Below, one piece after another: positions 42,626 to 50,834 of a DNA stretch of 64,000 nucleotides (its first letter is position 1; each line of letters begins with the position of its first letter). This stretch comes from Aestuariibius violaceus (GTDB lineage: Bacteria; Pseudomonadota; Alphaproteobacteria; Rhodobacterales; Rhodobacteraceae), in NCBI RefSeq assembly GCF_040779325.2, contig NZ_JBFONT020000011.1:20534-84533 (forward strand), read 5' to 3'. The position numbers were made by a program, and so were the translations under genes. A model generated the notes under the pieces. That model searched no databases and had not been told where the DNA came from. It saw only the letters and a list, made by a program, of their open reading frames with translations.

Positions 42626-43354
42626 ATGTTCGCAGGAACCCTGACCAAGACGCCCGAGACCGCCGCCGCCGTGTTTTCCGGCATGATACATTCCAGCCGG
42701 TTCGACATCGCGATCCAGCTCGAGACCCGAACCAAGATGTCCGAGAAGAGCCCGGATTACGACGTCACCGCCGTCAACAGGTCCGGCCGCAAGGTGCGGA
42801 TCGGCACCGCCTGGAACGAGACCGGCAATACCACCGGCAATCCCTACCTCTCCATGCAACTCGATGTCGGCCTTGGACCCTTCCGCGTCAACGCGGTGCA
42901 GACCAAGGAGGCCCGTGAGGCGGGCACCGGTCAGTTCGAGATCATCCCGCTCGTCTCGAACGGCACGATGAAGTCCGGCTCGATCTCGGGCGAGCTCACG
43001 GCGATGGACGCCGACAACGCCTTTGCGGGCTACATCGCCAACATGATGTTCGACCTCGACTTCATGCTGATCGAGAACGACTACAAGACGGAGCAGACCC
43101 ATCCCGACTACCGGATCGAAGTCAGCTCGCCCAAAGGCCACCCGATCCGCGTCGGCTCGGCCTGGATGGCCAAGAGCGCCCGGACCGGCAACGAGTATGT
43201 CTCGCTGCTGATCAATACGCCCGACGGCGATCTCCGCGTGAACGCCGTGCAGAACGAGGAGCAGCGGGGTGGCCAGACCTTCTCGATCATTCCGTTCGTG
43301 GACAACGGTGAGCGGGAACAGGGCGAAGGGACCGGGCTGTCGCTGGTGGCCTGA
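42626..43354 (+). CDS. DUF736 protein with duplicated domain
   Basis: A 242-residue protein, about twice the usual DUF736 length. Two related units are visible: PDYDVTAVNRSGRKVRIGTA...NPYLSMQLD...FRVNAVQ (residues about 40-95) and PDYRIEVSSPKGHPIRVGSA...NEYVSLLIN...LRVNAVQ (about 155-215). DUF736 proteins accompany conjugation and ArdC-type genes and resemble single-strand binding or OB-like folds; their role is unproven. Last gene of the module, with a terminator at 43417. Confidence 0.85.
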   Translation: MFAGTLTKTPETAAAVFSGMIHSSRFDIAIQLETRTKMSEKSPDYDVTAVNRSGRKVRIGTAWNETGNTTGNPYLSMQLDVGLGPFRVNAVQTKEAREAGTGQFEIIPLVSNGTMKSGSISGELTAMDADNAFAGYIANMMFDLDFMLIENDYKTEQTHPDYRIEVSSPKGHPIRVGSAWMAKSARTGNEYVSLLINTPDGDLRVNAVQNEEQRGGQTFSIIPFVDNGEREQGEGTGLSLVA

Positions 43355-43416
43355 CCCAAGGACGCCGTTTCATAGATCATCTAGCAGTCGGATCGGTCAT
43401 AGAACCGTTCGCTTCG

Positions 43417-43446
43417 GGGAGCCGCGGAAACGTGGCTCCCTTTCTT
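43417..43446 (+). terminator. Rho-independent terminator after DUF736 gene
   Basis: GGGAGCCGCG (43417-43426), loop GAAA, CGTGGCTCCC (43431-43440), then TTTCTT. A ten-pair stem with one wobble pair and a T-rich tail, 62 bases after the stop. Confidence 0.82.
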
Positions 43447-43469
43447 ATGTGGACGAGAGTCAAGCCCAC

Positions 43470-43724
43470 CTAGCAATTCTGCGAATGCAAAGCCAAGTTG
43501 TCAATGTCGGCTGCGAGCCCTCTTTACCAGATGCTGCACTCTGCACCAATGTCCGCTCATGCCAGAAACGTAATAAAATCAACGGCACTTTTGCCAATGG
43601 TTTGTGGCACAAAAAATTTTCAATGATTCCGGCGTCAGCGACGTCTGTGCCGCAAACGACCGTTTCTGGACGAGAAAATCATGGCAAGGGGTTTACAACC
43701 TCCTGCGCGAAAACCCTTTGGCTG
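43470..43724. repeat. Gap with a copy of the intergenic repeat
   Basis: No gene here. At 43523-43552 GATGCTGCACTCTGCACCAA followed by TGTCCGCT matches the right half of the repeat near 56200 (GATGCTGCAGTGTGCACGAA then TGACCGCT). It marks the edge of the module next to the kinase genes. Confidence 0.5.
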
Positions 43725-45122
43725 CTAAAGCAAAGCACTCACACGCCTAACCAGGTCCTGTTCTCCGAAGGGTTTGCCTACGATTGGCACACCCTGAAAC
43801 GCCTCTCCCAAATCGGAACTGTCCATCTGACCACTCAGGATCAGGAACGGTATTGAGAGATCGGAAAGTTGCGATGCGATGACATCCGTTGTCTCTTCCC
43901 CGAGATTCACGTCCAGCAAGGCTGCATCCGGTGCCTCTCGCAACGCTTGAAGGGCGGTTGCCACTGTAGTGAAGGGTCCGACGACCGACGCCCCACGTGT
44001 CCGAAATATATCCGCAATATCCATGCCGATAATCGGATCGTCTTCCACAACCATGATCTTTCGCTCGGAGAACGCTCCGTCCGGATCGACCGGTTGCCCT
44101 TCGGGCAAGGCCGTCGAGGACGGAACGACCGTATCGGGTATCTCGCGTTGAAAGCTGTCATATACGGCAATCTCACAGATCAGGCCTTTGGCAGAGTAGT
44201 CCACCTTGACCGTGCCTTCCTCACGCAAGGCATTTTGCAGGATGCTCGATCCAATTCCGCTGTTTCGCTCGGGCGCAATGGGAGGACCGCCTGTTTCAGT
44301 CCACGTGATTGAAACCCGCTGACCAGCCCCGTTGCCAACACGCACGTTGACCTGTCCGGTCGGGACAGAGAGAGCGCCGTGCTTGACCGCGTTGGTGAGA
44401 AGTTCGTGGAAGATCATCGCAAGGGCTTCCGAAGCTTCCCCAGAAAACCAGACAAGGGTATCTCCGGTGATATCAATCCGCGCGCGCCAACCCGCGAACG
44501 CCTCAAACTCCATGTCAAGAATGTCCTGAAGACTTGATCTCTGCGCCTCCTCAGCGACCAGAACCCTGTTGGCACGCGACAATGCGCCCAATCGTTCCAT
44601 GAGGGTATCAGCGAAGTCTTCGACTGTAGTCGTCTTCTTCGCGGCATGACGGATCATCGAGTTCATGATCGTGAAGGTATTCGCGACCCTGTGATTGAGT
44701 TCTTTGGAGAGCAGTTTGAGCCGGTCCTCATTCTGCTTTGTCTCCGTGATGTCGATCACATGGCCGATGAGCTTCGTCACGTCGCCCGTATCCGAAAACT
44801 TCGGCATACCCTTGGCGCTGATCCAGCGATCAATCCCGTCTGCACGTCGGATGCGGGTCTCAAACGACCACGGCTTGCCATCCTGCAAGGATTTGGTCAG
44901 CAGGGTTTCGACCCGATCCCGGTCCTCTTTGAAAACATAGGTCAGGAATATCTCCGCGCTCCATTCATCCAGCAGAGTGTTGTGCCCAAAAATCTGATCA
45001 TGACGCAGATTGCGCAGTGCCTTGCCGGTGGCCGCATCCAGTTCCCAAATTCCGATCTCGGATGTGGCAAGGATGAGGTCGAGGTGGTCGCCACCGTTGT
45101 TCAAGTGAGGGAAATCGTTCAT
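43725..45122 (-). CDS. HWE-type hybrid histidine kinase (PAS-kinase-receiver)
   Basis: A 465-residue soluble hybrid kinase. A PAS domain (about 10-130) is followed by the phospho-acceptor His144 in ELNHRVANTF, an N box HELLTNAVKHGAL (Asn244), the WTETGG motif at 274-279 that defines the HWE family, and a GIGSSIL G box. A C-terminal receiver (355-465) has VVEDD, Asp404 (LLDVNLG) and Lys450. The start at 45122 fits the domain; the frame is open to 45287. It is divergent from the second kinase, and the pair may feed one stress pathway. PAS ligand unknown; HWE kinases often respond to light or stress and can act on PhyR. Confidence 0.88.
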   Translation of the reverse strand: MNDFPHLNNGGDHLDLILATSEIGIWELDAATGKALRNLRHDQIFGHNTLLDEWSAEIFLTYVFKEDRDRVETLLTKSLQDGKPWSFETRIRRADGIDRWISAKGMPKFSDTGDVTKLIGHVIDITETKQNEDRLKLLSKELNHRVANTFTIMNSMIRHAAKKTTTVEDFADTLMERLGALSRANRVLVAEEAQRSSLQDILDMEFEAFAGWRARIDITGDTLVWFSGEASEALAMIFHELLTNAVKHGALSVPTGQVNVRVGNGAGQRVSITWTETGGPPIAPERNSGIGSSILQNALREEGTVKVDYSAKGLICEIAVYDSFQREIPDTVVPSSTALPEGQPVDPDGAFSERKIMVVEDDPIIGMDIADIFRTRGASVVGPFTTVATALQALREAPDAALLDVNLGEETTDVIASQLSDLSIPFLILSGQMDSSDLGEAFQGVPIVGKPFGEQDLVRRVSALL

Positions 45123-45351
45123 TTCTTCTGTTCCGTCGAATCGCTTACGCAATAATACAGCGCAGTTTTCCCCTGCAAAGCGCCGACGTATTTGGCAACA
45201 CATTGAACAGTAGGAGCGGGCATCGGCTCCGGTCTGCATTTGTGTGTTCGGATCAGGGACCGTGCCACCCTCCGGCCCAGGCCCCATCTTTCAAAAAGCT
45301 GACAAATACTATACCTTGAAGCCATGATACGGGGCTTGAAAGGACTTCATC

Positions 45352-46581
45352 GTGGACGACAAATTGGCTAGCGGTGATGTTCCCTCACCTCACGAGGCGA
45401 TTTCCGCAGATGAGGCTGACACACTGGACGACCCATACAAAGAGATCGCACGGCTGCGGCGGGACCTGGCAGCCGCACGTGCGCTGCTCGCCCAAAACGA
45501 AGACGCACCCCATACGTTAGGCCCTGCTGCATCCGTAGACCGCACTGCATTACTCGAGGCGATGCTGGAGACCGTTCCGGTCGGCGTCGTGCTTGCGGAT
45601 GCGACGGGACGGATTGTTCACGGCAACTCATGGGTTGAGCGAAATCTCAAACACTCGGTCCTCCGCTCTGAGGATACGGACTCCTACGGAGAGTGGGTTG
45701 CGTTTCACGCCGATGGACGACAGGTCGAAAGTCACGAGTATCCACTTTCCCGCGTCATCAAGGATGGCGAAGATCATGCGGAACTCGACGTTCATTATCA
45801 GCGCGGCGACGGGACAAGGTTCTGGATGCGGGTTATTGGTGAGCCGGTCCGGAACCCCGAGGGACAAACCATAGGAGCAACAGTCGCACTTGTTGACATC
45901 GAAGATGAGGTGCGACTGCTTGAGGAAAAAGAGATATTGCTCGGCGAAGTAAACCATCGGGTCAAGAACTCGCTGCAACTTGTCAGCTCGATCTTGTCGC
46001 TTCAAGCGCGCTCTGCGCCGGATGAGGCCGCAGCGCTGCTGCATGCAGCGTCCGCCCGCGTCCAGGCGATCTCGTCAGTCCACGCCGCTCTCTACCACGA
46101 CGAAGATGTGCGTACCGTCGAGTTCGGCGAGTATCTGCGCCGCTTTTGCGAGCGTCTGGCAAATGGGCATGGGGCCGACGAGCGAAACATTTCGTTAAAT
46201 GTCGAAGCCGAAGAGTTGACGTTGCCTGCCGACAAAGCTGTTCCGCTCTCTCTGATCATCAATGAGCTTGTCACGAATGCATTCAAATACGCCTTTGTCG
46301 AAGGCGTGGCCCAGACAGAAAATTTCGATTCAGACCCCCGTGTCGATGTGCGGCTTATCAGCAACAGTGACGGAACGGCGGTCGTTGAAGTGTCAGATAA
46401 TGGCAGGGGAGCGGGAACCAAAACCCCGCTTGATGAGTCTACTGAGTCAGGGTTGCCACGTAATGAAGCGGCCAATGGGCTGGGCACAAAACTGACAAGC
46501 ATCCTCGCCCGGCAACTGGATGCAAAAATAACAAAGACACAGGCCAATGGATGGATCGTCAAACTGGAATTCGAGCCCTAG
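45352..46581 (+). CDS. HisKA_2-type histidine kinase with PAS domain
   Basis: A 409-residue soluble kinase. After an acidic N-terminus and a short coiled coil (about 28-50) comes a PAS domain (70-185; LADATGRIVHGNSWVERNL, the PAC part VRNPEGQTIGATVALVDI). His202 lies in GEVNHRVKNSLQLVSSIL, typical of HisKA_2. The ATPase part has IINELVTNAFKYAF, EVSDNGRGAG and GLGTKLTSILARQL. Its 3' end overlaps the response regulator gene by 35 bases, which marks that protein as its partner. Confidence 0.9.
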   Translation: MDDKLASGDVPSPHEAISADEADTLDDPYKEIARLRRDLAAARALLAQNEDAPHTLGPAASVDRTALLEAMLETVPVGVVLADATGRIVHGNSWVERNLKHSVLRSEDTDSYGEWVAFHADGRQVESHEYPLSRVIKDGEDHAELDVHYQRGDGTRFWMRVIGEPVRNPEGQTIGATVALVDIEDEVRLLEEKEILLGEVNHRVKNSLQLVSSILSLQARSAPDEAAALLHAASARVQAISSVHAALYHDEDVRTVEFGEYLRRFCERLANGHGADERNISLNVEAEELTLPADKAVPLSLIINELVTNAFKYAFVEGVAQTENFDSDPRVDVRLISNSDGTAVVEVSDNGRGAGTKTPLDESTESGLPRNEAANGLGTKLTSILARQLDAKITKTQANGWIVKLEFEP

Positions 46582-46969
46582 AGAATTTGGGGGCACGCCC
46601 TCGGCGGATGAGCTGTTGCGTATTCTGATTGTCGAAGACGAGCTTCTGATTGCCCTGGATGCGGAAATGGCACTTGAAGATGCGGGGCACGAGGTCGTCG
46701 GAACGGCAACTACTGAAGGCAAGGCTATCGAATTGGCTCTTGTCCACCAACCTGATCTGATGATTGTCGATCTGCGACTGAAAGATGGCGGATGCGGCCG
46801 CGCTGCTGTCGAGGAAGTTCGGTCACAGTTGGACATCGCAGTCATCTTTGCGAGCGGCAATCTCGATCCCGCGACCAAAACGCGACTTGAAGAGCTTGAG
46901 CCGATTGCCTTGCTTTCCAAACCCTACGGGAGTGATGAGCTGGTCCGAATAGTGGACGAAGCCGCTTAG
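46547..46969 (+). CDS. Single-domain response regulator
   Basis: A 140-residue receiver without an output domain. The acidic pair is Glu30-Asp31 (LIVEDELLIALDAE), the acceptor Asp75 (MIVDLRLKDGG) and Lys125 (LLSKPYGSDEL). The receiver begins near residue 25; the first 24 residues are translated from the kinase's last codons if the ATG at 46547 is used. A TTG near 46616 could start a shorter, pure receiver. Coupled to the HisKA_2 kinase. Such proteins relay phosphate onward or compete with the stress regulator. Confidence 0.87.
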   Translation: MDGSSNWNSSPREFGGTPSADELLRILIVEDELLIALDAEMALEDAGHEVVGTATTEGKAIELALVHQPDLMIVDLRLKDGGCGRAAVEEVRSQLDIAVIFASGNLDPATKTRLEELEPIALLSKPYGSDELVRIVDEAA

Positions 46970-47009
46970 TTTTACACCTTTTCTCCGCATTCCGTGGGAT
47001 CACCAACTC

Positions 47010-47034
47010 GGAACCAAAATCAACTTCATCCGTT
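47010..47034 (+). promoter_or_regulatory. EcfG-type (general stress) promoter before PRC-barrel gene
   Basis: GGAAC at 47010-47014 and CGTT at 47031-47034 with exactly 16 bases between match the consensus GGAAC-N16/17-CGTT used by the alphaproteobacterial general stress sigma factor EcfG. It is 55 bases upstream of the ATG at 47089, a good distance. Confidence 0.78.
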
Positions 47035-47088
47035 GTTTCTATGATTAGTCGCCCATCCGGGCATGGAAACAACAATTGGAGTTTAGAG

Positions 47089-47934
47089 ATGAAACGCCTT
47101 CTAGCCACCGCCGCAACCGCCATGATTCTTGGAACCGCAGTATATGCTGATGGGCATACTGCAGCGTTTTCGAATATGACATTCGATGAAGCAGTAAATC
47201 TCAACGCTTCCGAGCTGATCGGCATGCGTGTTTACGCTACCGAAGCCGACATCAATAACGAAACCACTATCGCTGCCGACGGCGAGACGGAATGGGATGA
47301 TATCGGTGAAATCAACGAAATCATTCTAACGCGCGATGGTACTGTGCAATCTGTCATCGTCGGCGTTGGCGGTTTCATCGGTGTCGGTGAACGCGACGTT
47401 GCTGTCGATATGTCCCAAATTAGATTTGTGAGCGAAGAGGGTGACAGCGACGACTTCTTCCTCGTGATCAATGCGAGCGCTGCTGGCGTCGAAGAGGCGC
47501 CTGAGTACGTCTATGAGCGGGAAGCAGCAATGGAAGAAGTTGATACAGAGACCGCTATGGAGACCGACACCGAGGCTGACGCCCCGATGGAGACAGCGGC
47601 TGATCGACCAATGCTGACACCTCCCGCCGTCGAGCGCGACGGCTATCAGACCGCAACCATCGAAGACCTCACAACCGAAGATTTGACCGGCGCGCGTGTG
47701 TACGGCCCGGGCGATGAAGATGTGGGAGACATCGGTGAGCTGCTACTGACTGATGACGGACAACTCGACCGTGCTGTCATCGATGTGGGTGGATTCCTCG
47801 GCATTGGCGAACGTCATGTCGCCGTAACGTTCGATGAGTTGCAGATTGTCCGCTCCGAAGATGGTGGAGATGTGCGGGTATACATCGACAGCTCGCAGGA
47901 AGCTTTGGAACAGCAGCCTGAATATGAAGGCTAA
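47089..47934 (+). CDS. Exported protein with two PRC-barrel domains
   Basis: A 281-residue protein with a signal peptide (LLATAATAMILGTAVYADG). Two PRC-barrel units follow: about 40-140 (GMRVYATEAD, DIGEINEIILTRDGTVQSVI, GVGGFIGVGERDVAV) and 200-275 (GARVYGPGDE, DIGELLLTDDGQLDRAVI, DVGGFLGIGERHVAV). They are joined by an acidic linker of Glu, Thr and Met repeats. PRC-barrel proteins of this exported kind are common in stress regulons of alphaproteobacteria; precise role unknown. Driven by the EcfG-type promoter at 47010. ATG 47089 has GGAG upstream. Confidence 0.87.
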   Translation: MKRLLATAATAMILGTAVYADGHTAAFSNMTFDEAVNLNASELIGMRVYATEADINNETTIAADGETEWDDIGEINEIILTRDGTVQSVIVGVGGFIGVGERDVAVDMSQIRFVSEEGDSDDFFLVINASAAGVEEAPEYVYEREAAMEEVDTETAMETDTEADAPMETAADRPMLTPPAVERDGYQTATIEDLTTEDLTGARVYGPGDEDVGDIGELLLTDDGQLDRAVIDVGGFLGIGERHVAVTFDELQIVRSEDGGDVRVYIDSSQEALEQQPEYEG

Positions 47935-47942
47935 ATATACAT

Positions 47943-47972
47943 GGGCCGGGCATTTGCCCGGCCCTTCTCTTT
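47943..47972 (+). terminator. Rho-independent terminator after PRC-barrel gene
   Basis: GGGCCGGGC (47943-47951), loop ATTT, GCCCGGCCC (47956-47964), then TTCTCTTT. A perfect nine-pair stem eight bases after the stop. Confidence 0.88.
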
Positions 47973-48377
47973 GGTTTGGCTCTCAGGTTAGTAGCCAAAT
48001 CAAGGAACTGACGTATCAGATGACCACGCTTATTAACGGTGCCTCTCGAAGAGAATGGATTTGAAGATGGACAACTCAGTCTTGCGCCATGCTCGCCCGT
48101 CTGCCGAAGCTATAGTTACGCCGTCTGTTTTTGAAGCTTGAAGCGATCTTCATCAGCTTGCAGGTGTTGCATGTCCCTTGCAGAGAGCAATGCCTGTTCT
48201 CAACGTCTAACTCTCATCTTCCCAGTCTGCACCAAGTCAACGACGCGCAATGGCTCCCTGTCGCAAGCGGCTGAAGGGCAAAGTGGTCAGTACGGCAAAA
48301 AACCAATCAGTCCCGAGACCGAATATGCTGCAAGGGCTTGGATCATCTGATCCGGGTACATCGACTGACGGTTTTCA
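47973..48377. other. Gap between PRC-barrel gene and AI-2E gene
   Basis: About 405 bases with no gene I can support. Both neighbouring genes end toward this gap, so no promoter is required. A short open frame at 48250-48855 on the plus strand runs into the AI-2E gene and is its antisense shadow. Confidence 0.45.
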
Positions 48378-49532
48378 TCAATCGTCCCGCCCTGCGAGGA
48401 ACTCACCAAATGGTTTTAGGGGCTCGACGTGCTTGCACAGCACTCGAAGGCAGACGAGCAAGGGCACTGCCATGATCATTCCCATGATCGACCAGAGCCA
48501 GGCCCAGAAGGCCACTGCGATTAAGATCACAACGGTGTTAAGGCGAAGACGGCGGCCAACAAGCCATGGCGTCACCAGCTGCCCCTCAATGGATGTCAGC
48601 GCAAAATACGCCGCTGCCACGACAAACGCATCGAACGCCGTCGGCAGACTGATGAGTGCAACCCCAAACGAGATCGCAACGCCTCCGATTGCACCTAGGA
48701 AGGGCACGAAATTGAGCGAGAAGGCGAGAAGACCGAACGCAAGCGGACTCGGCATGCCGAGAAGCGCCATCGTGCAGCCCACCGCCACGCCGAGACCGGC
48801 GTTGATCGCCGTGATCGACAACAGATACCGCGAGACGTCGCGCTCAATGTCATAGGCGATCTGTAATGCTCGTTTCTTCTCGGTCATTGTCGGCATCACG
48901 TGCACAAGCCGTTCGTAGAACAGACTGCCCGAGGCAAGAATGAAGAATGTGAGGATCATGATGAAGATCGTCTGAGCGACGACGAGAGGCGCGCCGAGTG
49001 CGATGGTTGTCAACGGCCCTTCTTCAGCGACCACCACCTCGATGGGCGCACCTTCGGCCCCGTCGCCCGCCGTGGCAGCTTCCTCAATCTGACGGCCTGC
49101 ATCCGTGACCGTTTCCGCGACGCCCATGAGCCCCCGCAGCTTGCGTTCGGCCTCACGCGCAATGCTCGGCGCGTCCTCCAGCCAGCCTGTGACCGGCAAC
49201 GCGAGTGATAACGTCGTTGCCGCAAGCGCAGTAAGCAAACCAACGACGATGACGAGTGCTGACAGCGGCTCAGGCACGCCACGCCGCTGGGACCATCGGC
49301 AAAGCGGGCTGAAGACGAGCGCGAGCAGGAAAGCCATGATGACCGGCACGATGAAGACCTGAGCGATGGCCAGCGCAGTCAGGAGAGCCAGAACCGCAAG
49401 GCCGATGATGGCCCATCCGACGGCTGTGTCGAAGCCGTTTCGCTTGACGATTTTCACGTCGGGGGCGTCCTCCGCCAACGATACGTCTCCCGCTTTCTCA
49501 CCATCGTCCTCTACCCGATTTTGTTGTGACAT
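48378..49532 (-). CDS. AI-2E family transporter (PerM-like)
   Basis: A 384-residue membrane protein with about eight hydrophobic segments and an N-terminal hydrophilic part of 40 residues. The PerM/AI-2E pattern is seen in FIVPVIMAFLLALVFSPLCR, FLGAIGGVAISFGVALISLP, then TSIEGQLVTPWLVGRRLRLN. The family name comes from autoinducer-2 export in E. coli TqsA, but most members have other or unknown substrates. The ATG at 49532 is preceded by AGGGGCC. An extra loop rich in Ala/Gly/Glu near residue 150 is unusual but not disruptive. Confidence 0.88.
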   Translation of the reverse strand: MSQQNRVEDDGEKAGDVSLAEDAPDVKIVKRNGFDTAVGWAIIGLAVLALLTALAIAQVFIVPVIMAFLLALVFSPLCRWSQRRGVPEPLSALVIVVGLLTALAATTLSLALPVTGWLEDAPSIAREAERKLRGLMGVAETVTDAGRQIEEAATAGDGAEGAPIEVVVAEEGPLTTIALGAPLVVAQTIFIMILTFFILASGSLFYERLVHVMPTMTEKKRALQIAYDIERDVSRYLLSITAINAGLGVAVGCTMALLGMPSPLAFGLLAFSLNFVPFLGAIGGVAISFGVALISLPTAFDAFVVAAAYFALTSIEGQLVTPWLVGRRLRLNTVVILIAVAFWAWLWSIMGMIMAVPLLVCLRVLCKHVEPLKPFGEFLAGRDD

Positions 49533-49623
49533 GTTTCTGGCCCCTCTCATCGGACCATTTAACGCAAGTCCAGCAATGGGCGTATAACATTATTATGGGC
49601 GTGGCGGCAGACGCCCCTCATCG

Positions 49624-50151
49624 GTGTATGAGATTTTTGTCGAGATGCGATATCCGGCCTGCCCGCAAATGTCCGACGAGAATTTGGTAGTGATCGCTCT
49701 CGTCCCCTTGTTTCCAAACGGCATCAATCCATCTGACAGGTATCGGATCGCATTTTCGCGACTTCGACGGAGAACCTCAAAATTGAAGAGAACGCGAATA
49801 CTGCTGGTTGAAAGCCAGATCGGGATTGGATCGGTCGTATCCGATCTTTTGGAGCAAATGGGTTGTTCGGTAATGGGCTCGCACTGCAGCGTTTCTGGCG
49901 CGCGCGAAATCGCTTCGATCACACGGCCCGATGTGGTGCTTATGGACCTACGCCTCCGCCGCGATACAAGCGTTGCTTTCGGTGACGAACTCGCGAGACA
50001 GGGCATCTCTGTGGCGTATCTGGTCGATAGCCAGAACGAGTTGAATGCTCTTCAGGCAACCGGACGGCGAGGAGTGTTGAAACCGCTCGAATTGCGGCGT
50101 CTAAGATCGGTTATTGCCGAAATCATATCACAACCCCTCCAAGTCGCCTGA
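49624..50151 (+). CDS. Receiver-like protein with atypical acidic pair
   Basis: A protein of up to 175 residues whose last 120 form a receiver-like fold: RTRILLVESQIGIGSVVSDL, acceptor aspartate in VLMDLRLRRD, and lysine in GVLKPLELRRL. The usual acidic pair before the first helix is reduced to Glu-Ser (LVES), so magnesium binding and phosphorylation may be impaired. The true start is uncertain: the first 50 residues have no receiver features, and a TTG near 49783 would start the receiver directly. Likely a signalling adaptor within the stress island. Confidence 0.65.
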   Translation: MYEIFVEMRYPACPQMSDENLVVIALVPLFPNGINPSDRYRIAFSRLRRRTSKLKRTRILLVESQIGIGSVVSDLLEQMGCSVMGSHCSVSGAREIASITRPDVVLMDLRLRRDTSVAFGDELARQGISVAYLVDSQNELNALQATGRRGVLKPLELRRLRSVIAEIISQPLQVA

Positions 50152-50226
50152 CAAAGGCTGCGGCTCAATGTGGTAAAGTGAGAGATGGCTCTCTGGCTCC
50201 CGCGTTGGAGCTAAGAAAATATGAAA

Positions 50227-50262
50227 GGCGCAGGGGGGTCGAGGTAGTCACCCCCCTGCGCC
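50227..50262 (-). terminator. Rho-independent terminator after csbD-like gene
   Basis: GGCGCAGGGGGGT (50227-50239) and ACCCCCCTGCGCC (50250-50262) form a perfect 13-pair stem with a 10-base loop. On the minus strand it is followed by TTTCATATTTTCTT, so it ends the CsbD transcript and may also serve the receiver gene coming from the left. Confidence 0.88.
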
Positions 50263-50288
50263 TCCAATCGAAGTGAAAGGCCGGAACC

Positions 50289-50483
50289 TTACGAGTTCAT
50301 CCACTCATCAACTTCACGCTTGGCCTCTTCCTTCGATTTTCCATATTTCGCCTGAAGCTTGCCCTCAAGGGCTTCGCGGTTGCCGTCGATCTCGTCGAGA
50401 TCGTCATCGGTCAACTCGCCCCACTTGGCTTGGGCATTGCCTTTCATCTCTTTCCATTTTCCCTGGATTTGATCCCAATTCAT
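50289..50483 (-). CDS. CsbD-like stress protein
   Basis: A 64-residue acidic, hydrophilic protein: MNWDQIQGKWKEMKGNAQAK, WGELTDDDLDEIDG, then QAKYGKSKEEAKREVDEW. It matches the CsbD family, small proteins strongly induced by general stress in many bacteria, function unknown. ATG at 50483 with AAGGAGA upstream. I find no GGAAC-N16-CGTT promoter on its own strand in the 150 bases before it. It is divergent from the DUF1328 gene, which has one. Confidence 0.92.
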   Translation of the reverse strand: MNWDQIQGKWKEMKGNAQAKWGELTDDDLDEIDGNREALEGKLQAKYGKSKEEAKREVDEWMNS

Positions 50484-50590
50484 AGCGGTCTCCTTTTCTG
50501 ATGACATCCACATAGGGAGAAGTCGCGAATACCTCTAATCGTCCCCCCACCTCGTAACCGTGGCGGAAAGACGCCTACGGCACTCATTCG

Positions 50591-50615
50591 GGAACCTTTT
50601 GAGGGTTGCGACGTT
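50591..50615 (+). promoter_or_regulatory. EcfG-type promoter before DUF1328 gene
   Basis: GGAAC at 50591-50595 and CGTT at 50612-50615 with 16 bases between, the general stress sigma consensus. The start codon of the DUF1328 gene is 28 bases downstream, leaving a short 5' leader with a GGGAG site. It would also transcribe the DUF892 and SpoIIAA-like genes. Confidence 0.78.
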
Positions 50616-50642
50616 GAACAAAGAATTAATGGGAGACTGAAA

Positions 50643-50798
50643 ATGCTCAGGTGGGCTCTGATATTTCTGATCGTTGCAATTATTGCAGCCGTTCTCGGAT
50701 TTGGTGGCATCGCAGGCACCGCATCCTGGATTGCGCAGGTTCTGTTTGTCGTTTTCCTGATCCTGGCGATCATCGCGTTCGTCCGGCGAAACGTCTGA
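50643..50798 (+). CDS. DUF1328 small membrane protein (51 residues)
   Basis: A very small gene: ATG at 50643 with GGGAG upstream, stop TGA at 50796. The product has two hydrophobic helices, LRWALIFLIVAIIAAVLGFG and VLFVVFLILAIIAFV, separated by GGIAGTASWIA and ending RRNV. This is the DUF1328 (YtjA-like) pattern, an inner-membrane protein often induced by stress. Its EcfG-type promoter sits 28-52 bases upstream. It is followed after 36 bases by the DUF892 gene, with a ribosome-binding site TTAGGAGCGG. Confidence 0.9.
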   Translation: MLRWALIFLIVAIIAAVLGFGGIAGTASWIAQVLFVVFLILAIIAFVRRNV

Positions 50799-50834
50799 CG
50801 CGTTTCGCACTCATCACTTGTTAGGAGCGGCAAA

